A stretch of DNA of 49,365 bases from Nemertoderma westbladi. Taxonomy: Eukaryota; Xenacoelomorpha; Nemertodermatida; Nemertodermatidae. Of this stretch, positions 20,618-30,828 are shown piece by piece. The notes under the pieces are model-generated. The model was not told the DNA's origin and did not search any database. It saw only the letters and a program-made list of their open reading frames with translations. A program made the translations under genes and the position numbers. The stretch is from contig JAUCBJ010000463.1 of the NCBI GenBank assembly GCA_032718475.1, positions 1 through 49,365 of the forward strand, written 5' to 3'. The number at the start of each line of letters is the position of its first letter. Position 1 is the first letter of the stretch.

Positions 20618-22194
20618 CCCGAAACAACCAGGAGGAGATGCGAATACGTCGAATGGGGGTCCCCTGAATACCCACGAGACGGAGCCTATCAATACTACAG
20701 TACTGACAAAGGAAAAAACGACTGAACGATATACCGATACATACTGTAGATCTTATGATCCTGCGGGTTCAGGCATGGAGGCTAATGAATGACTTTGTAT
20801 GGGCCGAACGGCCCGAACCTGATGTTTCCAGTCAAGGAGGAATCGACTAACGGTTCGGCTTAAGGCTCGTTGTCGGTGTCCATGAGGGTCTGAGGATGAG
20901 TGGGTAATTCAACAAAACGCTAACAATGATATCGGACTGACTGATTGAACCAGAGTGGCGATGGTAGTCGCTGATGTATATATATTATATATATTATATA
21001 TATCATGTATTGATTGTTAGTAGATATTTTTTTATAGTATTTGTTTATTAAATTGTCTTCAATGTCTATATTGATAATATTGTGTGCTGTGCTGATTTTA
21101 CTTATTTTTCATTTTATAAATCTTGCTGTGGCCGTTATACTGTTATAATCTACTAAACTGCCGTATCAATTTCATGATATTTTAATGGATATGCAATTTA
21201 ACTTTTTCTTTCTATTAACTTTCAATGCAATCAAATATAACTGTAAAGCTATTGACTTTCGTGTTATTGTTTTGCTGTTACTTCGAGATGGGATTTGAAT
21301 CCCATCGGATTACTGATTAATTCCCATCATCGAGATGGGAATACTTTATAATGAAACAGTGTGGTGGTCCGCGGGATAGTGGGAAGGGATGGGACTGTTG
21401 CTGGTTGGTGGAATGTGACTGCCTGAAAAATTAAAACAAACAAAACTTCCAGACTTCTATATTTTTACTTTCAAAACAAAACGTCCAAAACATTTCAATG
21501 CTGAAGTACTGTTCAAGTCCCATGGATGTATGGTTGATAAACAGATAAAGAGGGGCAGAGGGGGGTCAGGGTTTCTGGTAGACTAGTCCCCGCGATGATG
21601 GCTGTTCTTGTTTAGGTTACTCTTACTTAATAAACATATAAATCTGAACGAGTTAATCTAATGGAACGATGCCTTTCGTGGCGTTAGCATACTCAAATTT
21701 ATTAGGGCATAATATTTATGACGAGTATGGATGGAGTAAGGGACTTTAGTATAATCAGAACGCGATGTTTGATATTTATACAGACTGCAGTATGCAGTAA
21801 AACCTGTTATCTGACAGCAGACAGGTCTGCAGGTTGATGTACCGTATTGTACCGTGGAGATCAGAGATTATTGCCATACATCCTGATTGACGACCGTGTA
21901 TCACGTTACTGCAAAGTTGACACATAAATTACATTAATATCTATGGGACTACACCTACCTACATTCACCCTACACGTGCATCTACATGTAGGCTACACAT
22001 ACCTACATGAAGCCTCTATGTACTGATGTAGGCTATACCTCTACGCAAAAGATATACCCGTATTTTTAAAGCAATCCATGTGGCATTGATGCCTGGTGCA
22101 GATAAAGCGTTGCCATAGGTACCCAATTTAAAACCAATCAGGAAATAGTAGGCCTACAGAGAAGCACTCACTTCTCTACTTTAAAGGATGGGAC

Positions 22195-22216
22195 GGGGGG
22201 GGGGGGGGGGGGGGGG
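22195..22216 (+). repeat. Poly-G tract (22 G)
   Basis: Uninterrupted G run; the counterpart in copy 2 (42117-42131) has 15 G. Confidence 0.9.
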
Positions 22217-22321
22217 ATGAGATGAAGATACCTTGACCTTCATATTACGAGGTGTGATAAATTGAAATAATTATAAAATGGCGATCAAGATTAAAATTAA
22301 ATATCATTAGAAATGCAGGCG

Positions 22322-22420
22322 CCTGAATCCGTACCAGTGGGGGCAATTTTTTTGTCGATTTTCCCTATGCCCGTGGTGAAACACTTATGCGTTTAATTAC
22401 CATTCTGGCACGGATTCAGG
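22322..22420. repeat. 99-bp hairpin element (copy 1)
   Basis: CCTGAATCCGT...CCA at the left and its complement TGG..ACGGATTCAGG at the right form a stem of about 15 bp. Conserved in copy 2 at 42237-42334. No target duplication is evident. Confidence 0.6.
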
Positions 22421-22810
22421 ATAGAGCGGAAATGCACACCCAGCGTGCATATTCAAGACACCAGCGCACTGTTGCACTGTGGGTAAGAAAAGGTTTAATA
22501 CTGTAAAGGACCAACAACTAAAATAAGATAAAACACTATTTATACATACTGTATTTGTTTTAAAATATATGTACGTAGGCCTACAGAATTGACATTGGCC
22601 GGTTTTTCATGGCCCGGGTCCGTTCATTTTAAATTTTCTAAACATTACAGCTTAAAAATAATACAATTTTAACTTTTATGATCAATTTATATGCACTGAT
22701 TCAAAATACTATATCGGTTTGTCATTGTGAGCCACTTTTCTGGTTATTTGTGCATTAGAATAATCGAAATATAGGCCTACTTACTATATATGCATAACAT
22801 GTTACTACAT

Positions 22811-23543
22811 CGTCCCTTTCATTTTCAAACAACCTAAATGACAAAATTGACTTTTCCTGTAAAACGGCATTTTCGATTCCAATTTTGTTTGTTTAATGTT
22901 TAATGTTTGAAAGTAATATTCCAGGATTTTGGTCTTATTTACTTTTAAATCCATTAAATGTAACGATTTTAAACAAAAACAGTTATGGTATTGGAATTAT
23001 GTAATACTGTATATTATACTGTAGGTAGGAAACAATGTATAGGGATATTGGTTGTTTCAAAAAAAATATTACATTTTTTACAATGCTTACTCAAAAAGCA
23101 TTAAAACTCTCAAGACAAATTCGATTATTAAGTTTTAAAAATATAAAACAAATCACCCTCTATCATAATAAACAACAATTCTAGCTCCTGATACGTTTTT
23201 TCCAATTTTATATTACCGTTTCCCAGGCTTACTCTATTTATAATAGTAACATGTATTATATAGGTTGTTTCAAAAAAATAATTCTTTATCATGCGGTCTA
23301 TGCAAAACTGGTATATAGGTGTGTTAATCGGATTCAGAATACATTTTAACAGAAAGAAATGCAGCAATCTCCATTTCGGCAAAAATGTCATATTGGTGGT
23401 TTCAAAATGAAAGTGAATTGTTGATAATAAGTGAATTGTTGTGGGGTGAGTGACGCGGTGAATTAAATATATAATGTAAATAGGACAATATTTTTCGCTA
23501 TGGAGAGCATTATCATATTGTCCTATTTAAAATGAAAGGGACG
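22811..23543. mobile_element. Short DNA element, ACAT target duplication (copy 1)
   Basis: Ends CGTCCCTTTCATTTT (15 bp, perfect inverted repeat) with ACAT on both sides (22807-22810 and 23544-23547). An 87-residue minus-strand frame lies inside at 23128-23391. It is nearly identical in copy 2, but the element as a whole is too, and no domain is visible. Confidence 0.75.
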
Positions 23544-24093
23544 ACATTATGTTTATTGTTTAAAATGAAATAATAATAATAATCTTAGTATATTCCCATA
23601 GAACTGTAAATAAATAAATAATTTACAGGCAGAATGAATGCTGATAAATAGCATGGGAATAAGCCTCTGTGCTGTGATATCGTTTACACAAGTCTACCAA
23701 TTAATTAGGCTAAAGTAATTAAAAATCGTTTATCTGTTTATCTATAGTAAGTAATATATTTACCACCTACAGTATTTACTACATTATGCTACTGTACTTC
23801 TTCTCTGGAATATCGGGTTAATAATAGTTTCTGATAATTTTGATTTAAGGTCGGGTAAACTTGTGGATTTTCTTGTTTTTATAGGTAAACTTATTCCAGA
23901 GTTTGATTAATTTAATTGTCAGGCTATTATAACCGTATTTATTTATTATTTGTTTTCGGTATTTTTATTTTCAGTGTGCGGGGATTTGTGTTTTGAATTT
24001 TGTTGTTTAGAAAAGGTAGATTTTGACATTCTACTGTACATAGATTTTGAAAGGGTTTTAACAGATTGTTTAAATAATTTGTAAAGAAAAATT

Positions 24094-24204
24094 ATGCCGA
24101 AATATTCACGATATGATGAAAGCAGAGGTATTTTTGCGTTTCCCCGGAGTTCGGTGCCAGAGCAGTCTCTCGTCCTATTTCCAAATATTGATCGTAGAGC
24201 TTAA
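24094..24204 (+). CDS. Small reading frame or possible first exon (copy 1)
   Basis: ATG to TAA, 36 residues, beginning MPKYSRYDESRG. Codons 1-11 end at AGAG followed by GTATTT, so it could be a first exon with a splice donor at 24127, or a short free-standing frame. The only difference from copy 2 is a synonymous A/C change in the CTA/CTC leucine codon. It is on the same strand as, and about 5 kb upstream of, the cytohesin-like frame. No family is recognised. Confidence 0.3.
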   Translation: MPKYSRYDESRGIFAFPRSSVPEQSLVLFPNIDRRA

Positions 24205-27200
24205 TTTTGTACTTTTTTCCATATTATATTTTGTTTGCTTGAAGCCATGTAGCCTACGTACATCATGGATAGGAATGAGAAGTTGACAACAGTAATGATT
24301 GTATGGTAAGGTTAATGCCGCATTATATTTTTATGTTATACAGGTATGTCTTTTATGTTATGTTTTTACGGACAGACAGACAGCAATTCAGACTGACATG
24401 ACGGTGTCAAATGAGAAAACTCACTTCGGAAATGAAATGACCGATCCGGAAAAAATCTTTAACAACTGCAACAAATTTTTTAGCTGGATTGTGTGCATTC
24501 CAACAGTTCAATGGACAGACTTATTTAAATTACAGTACCCAAACCATATACTTTAAATGCACTATCTGACGAATGCAATTTATTTCATATTTCAAAGGCT
24601 TTTCCAAAAATGAACGTCTTCACCTGAAATTTGGCATGAATCATGATTGAGTGGTGTAAACACACCCTACTGTATGATCACTTTTCAATTTGTTTGTGGT
24701 AGGCCTAGCTGACATATATGCCAAAAAGAGTCAAATTTAGGTAAAAAATGGCAAAATGTGCCCTGACAAACCATAGCAACATAAAATAATGTTTGTTAAC
24801 TTTTGTATCTGTATTTTCAGTAAGTTTAACGATAAAAACATAATGAACACATACAACTGTACAGTAGGCCTTTAGATTAATAACTAAATAAAACTACGTG
24901 GGAGAGAAACACCCAGGCTCTAAGGAACTCACGGGGGTCATTAATTAAGGTAAAATTAAATACAGTGTTAATATATAAGATATAAACTTTGCACTGTGTT
25001 TAGGATATGAGGTTATTCAAATAATTAGAGTAAAAAATACATACAGTAATTAGAATGGGTTGGCCATGACTTATGGGAAAAGAGCAGTCATTTAAAAAAT
25101 CAACAGCCAGCCAGCAACTTGAGCGAAAGACTATTAAAATTGATTGCATTCTACAATATCCTGAGAAGTCGTTTCAAATAATTATTTGGAAAACTTGAAT
25201 AAATACAGTACCGGTATGTTATATTTATTCAAGTAATAAAATATACAATTCAAATGTTACTAATAAACTGAATAAGTGTGACACTAAGCTTTATGAGAAT
25301 GACAAGTACAGTTAGTTAGTAGGCCCTATTAATATATTTATAACTTACCAAGTTCTTAATAATAAGTAAACTCAATTGACCGACATGCTGCCATATATTC
25401 ACAGTAAAGGTTAAAATCTGTTAAAATCTGAAATAAAACGTAGGCCAAGACCCTTTTTTTTCGATGTTCTCTCGACCCTTTAGTAACGGTAAATAAAATG
25501 CCTCGAGTAGGCCTATAGTGAAAAAAAGTTCTACTTTTTTCCCATGTAATAAATAATTATTTGGGTGTGTTAGATATTTTACACTAAAAAGATTTTCTCG
25601 ACAAACATTTATTTGTGTATATCGAGGTTTTACCCTTTGTTATCACAATTCACTTGGTTTATTTTCTGTTTCATATTTTATTATTTACTCTGCATTTACT
25701 AGATTTGCATAACGAATAAATTAATTGATATCAATAAGGTAAAAATAGAAATATTCCTACCCATGTTTGTGCTCTTTGCCAGCACAATTGTATCATTGGA
25801 GAATAATCAATGACTGTCACACAGAAATGGGCTGGTCCCGGTGGCACAGCAAATAACTAAATCGACAATCAAAAGAAGCAGGAAATAAAGCAATTTCTTT
25901 AGTTAACGGGAAATTAAGTGACACAATATACAGTATTATATAAAAAGATTTAAAAATATAAATTTGTTCTGAAACCAGAAAATCTGCATCCAACTTCTCA
26001 GCAGCTACTGTACAATATTCCATTCCCAACGAGCTATTATCGCCAACTACACTGCACTGTATGGTTTGGATGGGATTGAGTGACAAATGAATGCAATTTA
26101 AATGGTTGGGATGTAGTAGGCCTAGAGAATAAGGTGGTTCCAGTCATGACAGACAGGCCTCCTGGCCCTGAACAACTACAGTATTAAGAATCCTTCGTTG
26201 CAATGCAACTGCAGTAAAATGTAGCACAGTTTGAGATGTACAGTAGCTGCACACGTCAAGGCTTTGAGTGTACTGCATAATGTGATACATAATGGTGGAA
26301 TATTTGTATTATTAAACGAAATTCATTAATCATCATTATTCGAGAATAATGAGAATTAGCTTTGACAGAAAATTATCTTAATATAATAAACATCTTGCTT
26401 TGCGAATTGAATAGTATGACTGGGAGCGGGGGACAAATTAATTAAAAACTAAAAGTCAATTAAATTAAATTACTAATATGGTATATAATTATTCTGATCA
26501 CATCTACTACTGTTCCATAGTTTTCGTTGGTTTCACGTGAAAAAGCATGTGAAAAACAACCAGAGAGCATTAAATTTTACTTAAAAAAATGAAAATAACA
26601 AAAAAATATTGAGCGAGATATAGCGATTTAAGCACCATTTTCGTTAGCAAAAGTTGTATAAAAATTATCAATAGTATTGAAAAATTTCCAAAAGCGATAA
26701 TAACTATTTAAGTGGTGGCAAAAAAGAAGGCTTGAAAGAAAGCAAGACAAAAAATGTTACTTTTTGCCACAACTTACGTCGTTTTATTTGTTGTAAGTCT
26801 TCTCACTATTATTTGGGACTACTTCACCATAAATATCGTCCATCGAAGCTTCTTCCATAGTGAAATACGGGCATTACTATACCTTGCGTACCCATTGTTT
26901 CACCATTTTTTTAATATCAAAAACCTTTACCTCGAGGTTTTTTTTTAGAACAAATATTTGACCTTCTAACAGTAGGTTGGTATTTTTTTCCAAAAAATGT
27001 TCTTGAAAAAAAATGTGTTCTGAACAAAAATTTTTATCAAAATTCATAACTAACAATAATTGTTCTATAACATTTATAAAAAAGTAAAAAAATCTAGCTA
27101 GTATAAAAAATATAAAATGTGTTCTAACACGTGTTCTATAACATTTAAAAAAAATAGCAAAAACTAGCTGTAATGGAAACATTACTTTTTGTGTTGACAG

Positions 27201-27296
27201 AAAGAGTGTTCCTTATTATGTTTTTGCTACTTTGTTTTTTTTAATGTTCTATGTCATATTAGATATAGTTTTGCAAAAAAAAAATGTTTTAGAACA

Positions 27297-27885
27297 AATC
27301 TTTTTTGTTCTAGAACATTTTTTTAAAAATTTCTAATTCCTAATAATACACCTTAAAATGTTAATCTGTCGCCTTTAAATACTTCAAAATATTATTCTAG
27401 AATGTTTTTTAATGTTTACAGTAGTAGGTTCACTTTAACTGTTTTCATTAAATAAAATGCCACGTCACAAAAACAAAAAGTGCTCTAAAGATCCAAATAT
27501 TATTGAGATTTCCAAAGAATAGTATAAAAGAAAAGAATATAATTTTGAAAAAACATTTTTTTTAATAATTTTTTAATTTTTTAATAATTTTTTCACTAGC
27601 TAGCCTGATAATTTGTATTTTTTAAAAAAAATGTTAAATGTTTATAGATAAATAAACTATTTATTACACATAATTACTAATTTTTAAGAAATTTTTTTTT
27701 TGAATTTTTTTTTAAAAATAATAGCTAATTTGGAAAATCACTATCTAGCCTGATAATATGTATTTTTTAATGTTTATAGATAAATCAACAATTTATTACA
27801 CATAATAATAAATTTTTAATAAATTTTTTTTATATATAAAAATGTTCTAGAACAAAAAATATTTGTTCTAGAACATAATTTTTTT
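27297..27885. promoter_or_regulatory. Repeated TTCTAGAA palindromes (heat-shock-element-like)
   Basis: TGTTCTAGAACA-type palindromes occur at about 27308, 27842 and 27868. Related GTTCTxxAAC forms are at about 26996-27145. TTCnnGAA is the HSF core. The context is AT-rich and probably an old repeat, so regulatory function is only possible. Confidence 0.3.
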
Positions 27886-28163
27886 TACCTAACAATAGCT
27901 AACATGAAATATAATAGTTCGAAAAAAAAGTAGCAAAAACTAGTTATAGTAAAAAAAATATGGTCATAAAAAATATGGTCAATACACATACTGTAGTAGT
28001 GCCGAGACGTTTTCTATTGGTTTTTTTGTTACATAGCTAGTGGTTTTTAGGTAGCTACTGTTTTTAAATTCACAAAACCAAATTTTTGGTACATACTTTT
28101 TGATCAATTTTTGCACCTTGTTAACACTATTTCGACCGGGCTTTAAAATTTACGTTGTTGTAC

Positions 28164-28183
28164 GGGGGGGGGGGGGGGGGGGG
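28164..28183 (+). repeat. Poly-G tract (20 G)
   Basis: Followed within 30 bp by a C-rich stretch (CACCCCCCGGCCCCC), so hairpin or G-quadruplex structure is possible. The copy 2 counterpart at 48075-48096 has 22 G. Confidence 0.9.
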
Positions 28184-28590
28184 TACTGGTGCAGTATGCG
28201 AACACCCCCCGGCCCCCACCAAATTTTATCTACTAGCTAGTTTTTATGAATTTCTTTCTTTGAAATGTACTAGACTACTATTTTATTTTGAAAAAATGTA
28301 TGTATAGAACATTTTTAGACAAAAGCCAGGTTTGTATTTAAAAAGAATAGGATGGTTATAAAACGTGTATAAAATAAATAAAACAACTTTTTCAAATTAT
28401 GATTAAAGAATTGCCTAAATGGCCATTCATTGCCACCATAGCTTTTAATACAAGTTTTGGAAAAAGATTTTACAACTTAGTTGCTACCTAACGAATATGG
28501 CGCTAGATTTTATAAAATGAAGCTCATTCAACTGTGAACTGTTTAACAAGCTTCTAAAAATATCCTTGGTGCCTTGTTGCCTTGATAAGT

Positions 28591-29134
28591 CTGCCGTGCA
28601 ATGTAAAAAGACAGTTAGTCGCATTTTTCCAAAATTCACTTTTCTGGGTCTAAAAAATGCGCTCTATCTAATGGTAAAATCGAGAACACCGTATACACTC
28701 TAGTTCTCAAGATATGCAATGTAGAAAGGCCGTAAGGCACAACATATATATAGTGTTACAAAGGAAAAACAACGAGTCACTTAAATTTATGCAAAAAAAA
28801 CCGTAACTCAACAAGACTTGCGGTGTTTTGTCATTGCATAGATAATAAGAAAACGCACATACGGTTTTATTGAAATATGTCTTGAAATATGTATTTACAT
28901 ACAGTTTTGTATAATGAAAAAACACCGTAAGTAGAAAAAATTACCCTGAAGTCAAAATATTAATGAAAAGTGAAAAATAATCACGTATAAAAATTTCCCA
29001 CCCCCAATTGCGTAGGATTATAAAAAATAGTAATTTACGGACATTTTAAACCAACAATCGGAAGGAAAACAGTAATTTGCGTTTTACTCGAAATGACTTT
29101 TTGTGACTTGTGGTCTTTTTACATTGCACGGCAG
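28591..29134. mobile_element. 544-bp MITE just upstream of the cytohesin-like frame (copy 1)
   Basis: Ends CTGCCGTGCAATGTAAAAAG and reverse complement, flanked by AAGT (28587-28590 and 29135-29138). Its right end is 34 bp before the ATG at 29169, so the upstream in-frame ATG at 29103 belongs to the transposon. Confidence 0.75.
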
Positions 29135-29168
29135 AAGTCTAGTGTACATAAAGCAAGACCAGCCGAGC

Positions 29169-29489
29169 ATGGATAAATATTCAAATTTTGGCGCAGATTT
29201 GACTGCTGAAACGCGCGAATTACTGGCCGACATCCATAAAATGAAAATAGAACTTCTTAAAGAAATCCAAGAAATTAAGAACGAAATTCAATCAATAACG
29301 CAGGAGTTGGACCGCTTAGAGCCGGTACCGTTAGACGCGAAAGCGACAACGCGATCAAAATCGTTAGCAATTGGTCGTCGGATGTTTAATGTCGATTGCA
29401 ACAAAGGAATCGAGTACATGATAGCCAATAATCTTATCGAGGACACCCCGGAAAGCAACTCATCATATAATTCCCCAAATATGCTATAA
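29169..29489 (+). pseudogene. Cytohesin-like N-terminus, truncated at the duplication junction
   Basis: 106 codons from ATG 29169 (context GAGCATGG). Residues 10-50 form a coiled coil starting LTAETRELLADIHKMK, which corresponds to the cytohesin N-terminal coiled coil (LTAEERQELENIRRRK in vertebrates). Residues 66-95 (LAIGRRMFNVDCNKGIEYMI, then ANNLIEDTPE) match the start of the Sec7 domain. Cytohesins are ARF guanine-nucleotide exchange factors of the plasma membrane and endosomes; the catalytic part of Sec7 and the PH domain are absent here. Homology stops after codon 95, exactly where copy 2 begins at 29451. The last 11 residues (SNSSYNSPNML) are read from the start of that segment. The frame crosses several positions that carry introns in vertebrate genes, so it is either one long exon or a retrocopy. 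Confidence 0.75.
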
Positions 29490-29557
29490 ATGTACAGTAT
29501 GTAAATAAACATGATTTAATAAACAGATAAAAAATAATTGTATAAGTAAACGTAACT

Positions 29558-29923
29558 CAGGGTTGCCTGCCACTCTAGTTCAGTTTCAATTTTCCCTGAC
29601 TTTTTGAAAAAATGACTGCAGCTGCATTACGCTTTTTATAGAATATAGTATAATAGAATATTGGCCGTTTTATTATATTCTAAACACAATTTCGAGAGTT
29701 AAGCGATTAGAATGCACCCATACAGTTAGTGATGTGAGGAAATTCAATGGCGAGCGAAGCGAGCATAGAAAACTTTACACACTTTCGCTTATGACACATT
29801 TCCTGTATAATCACATTCCCTGACTTTTCCCTGATCTGTCAATTTTTTACAAGGATTCCCTGGCATTTCAAGATAAAATTTAATTCCCTGACTATTCCAT
29901 GTGCGTGGCAAGTGGCAACCCTG
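29558..29923. mobile_element. CAG-ended short element, copy 2
   Basis: Counterpart of 6103-6441, with TAACT on both sides and a 27-bp internal length difference. Confidence 0.8.
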
Positions 29924-30828
29924 TAACTGCTAACACAAACAAGCACTAATAATTATAATAGCGCCACATAAAAAAATAGTAAACCTGATTTTCATCCTGA
30001 GTTTCCCTGAACATGGATATCATGGCAGCATACCGGTACACTTTGTACGTTAAATATATTTGTAATAAATATAATTCCAGTGTGACAAATTAAATAAAAC
30101 GAAGACAGAGATCCACAACAACAATGTTTAGTAATCATAATAAAATACATTTACGAAACAGTAATAGACAATCTTCTCGATTCTTCCGTTACATTATTTT
30201 ATCTTCTTAACAAATTAATTCCGTAAAACAAATTAATTTGACACAGTTAACTTCATATCTCTCAACAATCTGTTCTCAATAGAAATCGGATCACGTATTA
30301 ATTGAATATACCGCACTTACTTATTAAGTTATGTTTTAGTTTAGTAAAATATAAACGGAGAATATAAATCTTGTGCCATATTTTGAGTCGAAATTTTCCG
30401 TCAAGCCGCACTAGACTAATAGCATTTTAATTTGATAACACAAGTAAAATAATAACAATATATACCGGTATATAAAATATAGGCCTATATATATTTGAAA
30501 TAAATTGCCAATGCATAAAGCACCACCACCACTGGCAATGTAGCACAAGGTTTGGTGCTTAGCCAACTAGTACAAACGGAAAAGCTAATTACAAGCCAAG
30601 ATTAATAAGGTCTACTGAAAAATTATTGTAAATCATTTCTAAAAATTTCGAAAAAAAATCGGTACGGTAAACGTGATGCCACCACCATCAGTTGAGTCAG
30701 TCTCAGTATATATATATATATTTGTTGCAACATGCATGTTTTGCTAACAATTAGTCAGAACAATAATTATTAATATGAATACACGGGAATATAATACCGG
30801 TTCCAGAAATAGTAAATATCAAATATCA

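Larger units (their letters stand above)
18363..22059. mobile_element. Mutator-like (MULE-type) non-autonomous element, 9-bp target duplication
   Basis: Long terminal inverted repeats of about 105-115 bp start GGGTATAACTTTTGCGTAGA (left) and GGGTATATCTTTTGCGTAGA (right arm, reverse complement). GTATTTTTA is duplicated at 18354-18362 and 22060-22068, and copy 2 has the empty site near 41983. A 9-bp duplication with long inverted repeats is typical of Mutator-like elements. No transposase is present. Native length is about 1.7 kb once element B (18620-20617) is removed. Confidence 0.8.
23544..28590. other. Gene-poor AT-rich region (copy 1)
   Basis: Long AT-rich stretch, colinear with 43441-48504. 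Apart from the 36-residue frame at 24094-24204, the HSE-like palindromes and a poly-G tract, nothing definite is seen. Frames at 25817-26086 and 26754-27182 are of low-complexity or uncertain nature. Confidence 0.5.
5997..29450. repeat. Large duplicated segment, copy 1
   Basis: From AAAGCAACTC at 5997 the sequence matches copy 2 beginning at 29451. Homology runs through the nuclear receptor, the short nested elements and the gene-poor region to the cytohesin-like frame. Copy 1 has four insertions absent from copy 2: 9710-12116, 12224-15630, 16632-18129 and 18363-22059. Removing these with their target duplications leaves about 12,415 bp. Differences outside insertions are a low density of substitutions and short indels. 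It may be a true tandem duplication or two haplotypes joined by the assembler. Confidence 0.93.

Noticed and set aside
18497-20725. Captured host exon in the MULE-like element (WYPEQP-like translation)
   Set aside because: The repeat unit is about 44-47 bp and changes frame each time, so a simple GC-rich repeat explains it better.
21280-21340. tRNA T-arm-like GGGATTTGAATCCC
   Set aside because: It is a local palindrome (GATGGGATTTGAATCCCATC) without the rest of a tRNA cloverleaf or A/B boxes in place.
23128-23391. 87-codon frame conserved in both large copies as a gene
   Set aside because: It lies wholly inside a short inverted-repeat element; conservation is no higher than in surrounding non-coding sequence.
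25817-26086. Minus-strand 89-codon frame with IQTIQCSVVGD, resembling the first residues of Rac/Cdc42 GTPases
   Set aside because: Resemblance ends before the P-loop GKT; the match is short, and identity between the two large copies is expected anyway. At most a decayed fragment.
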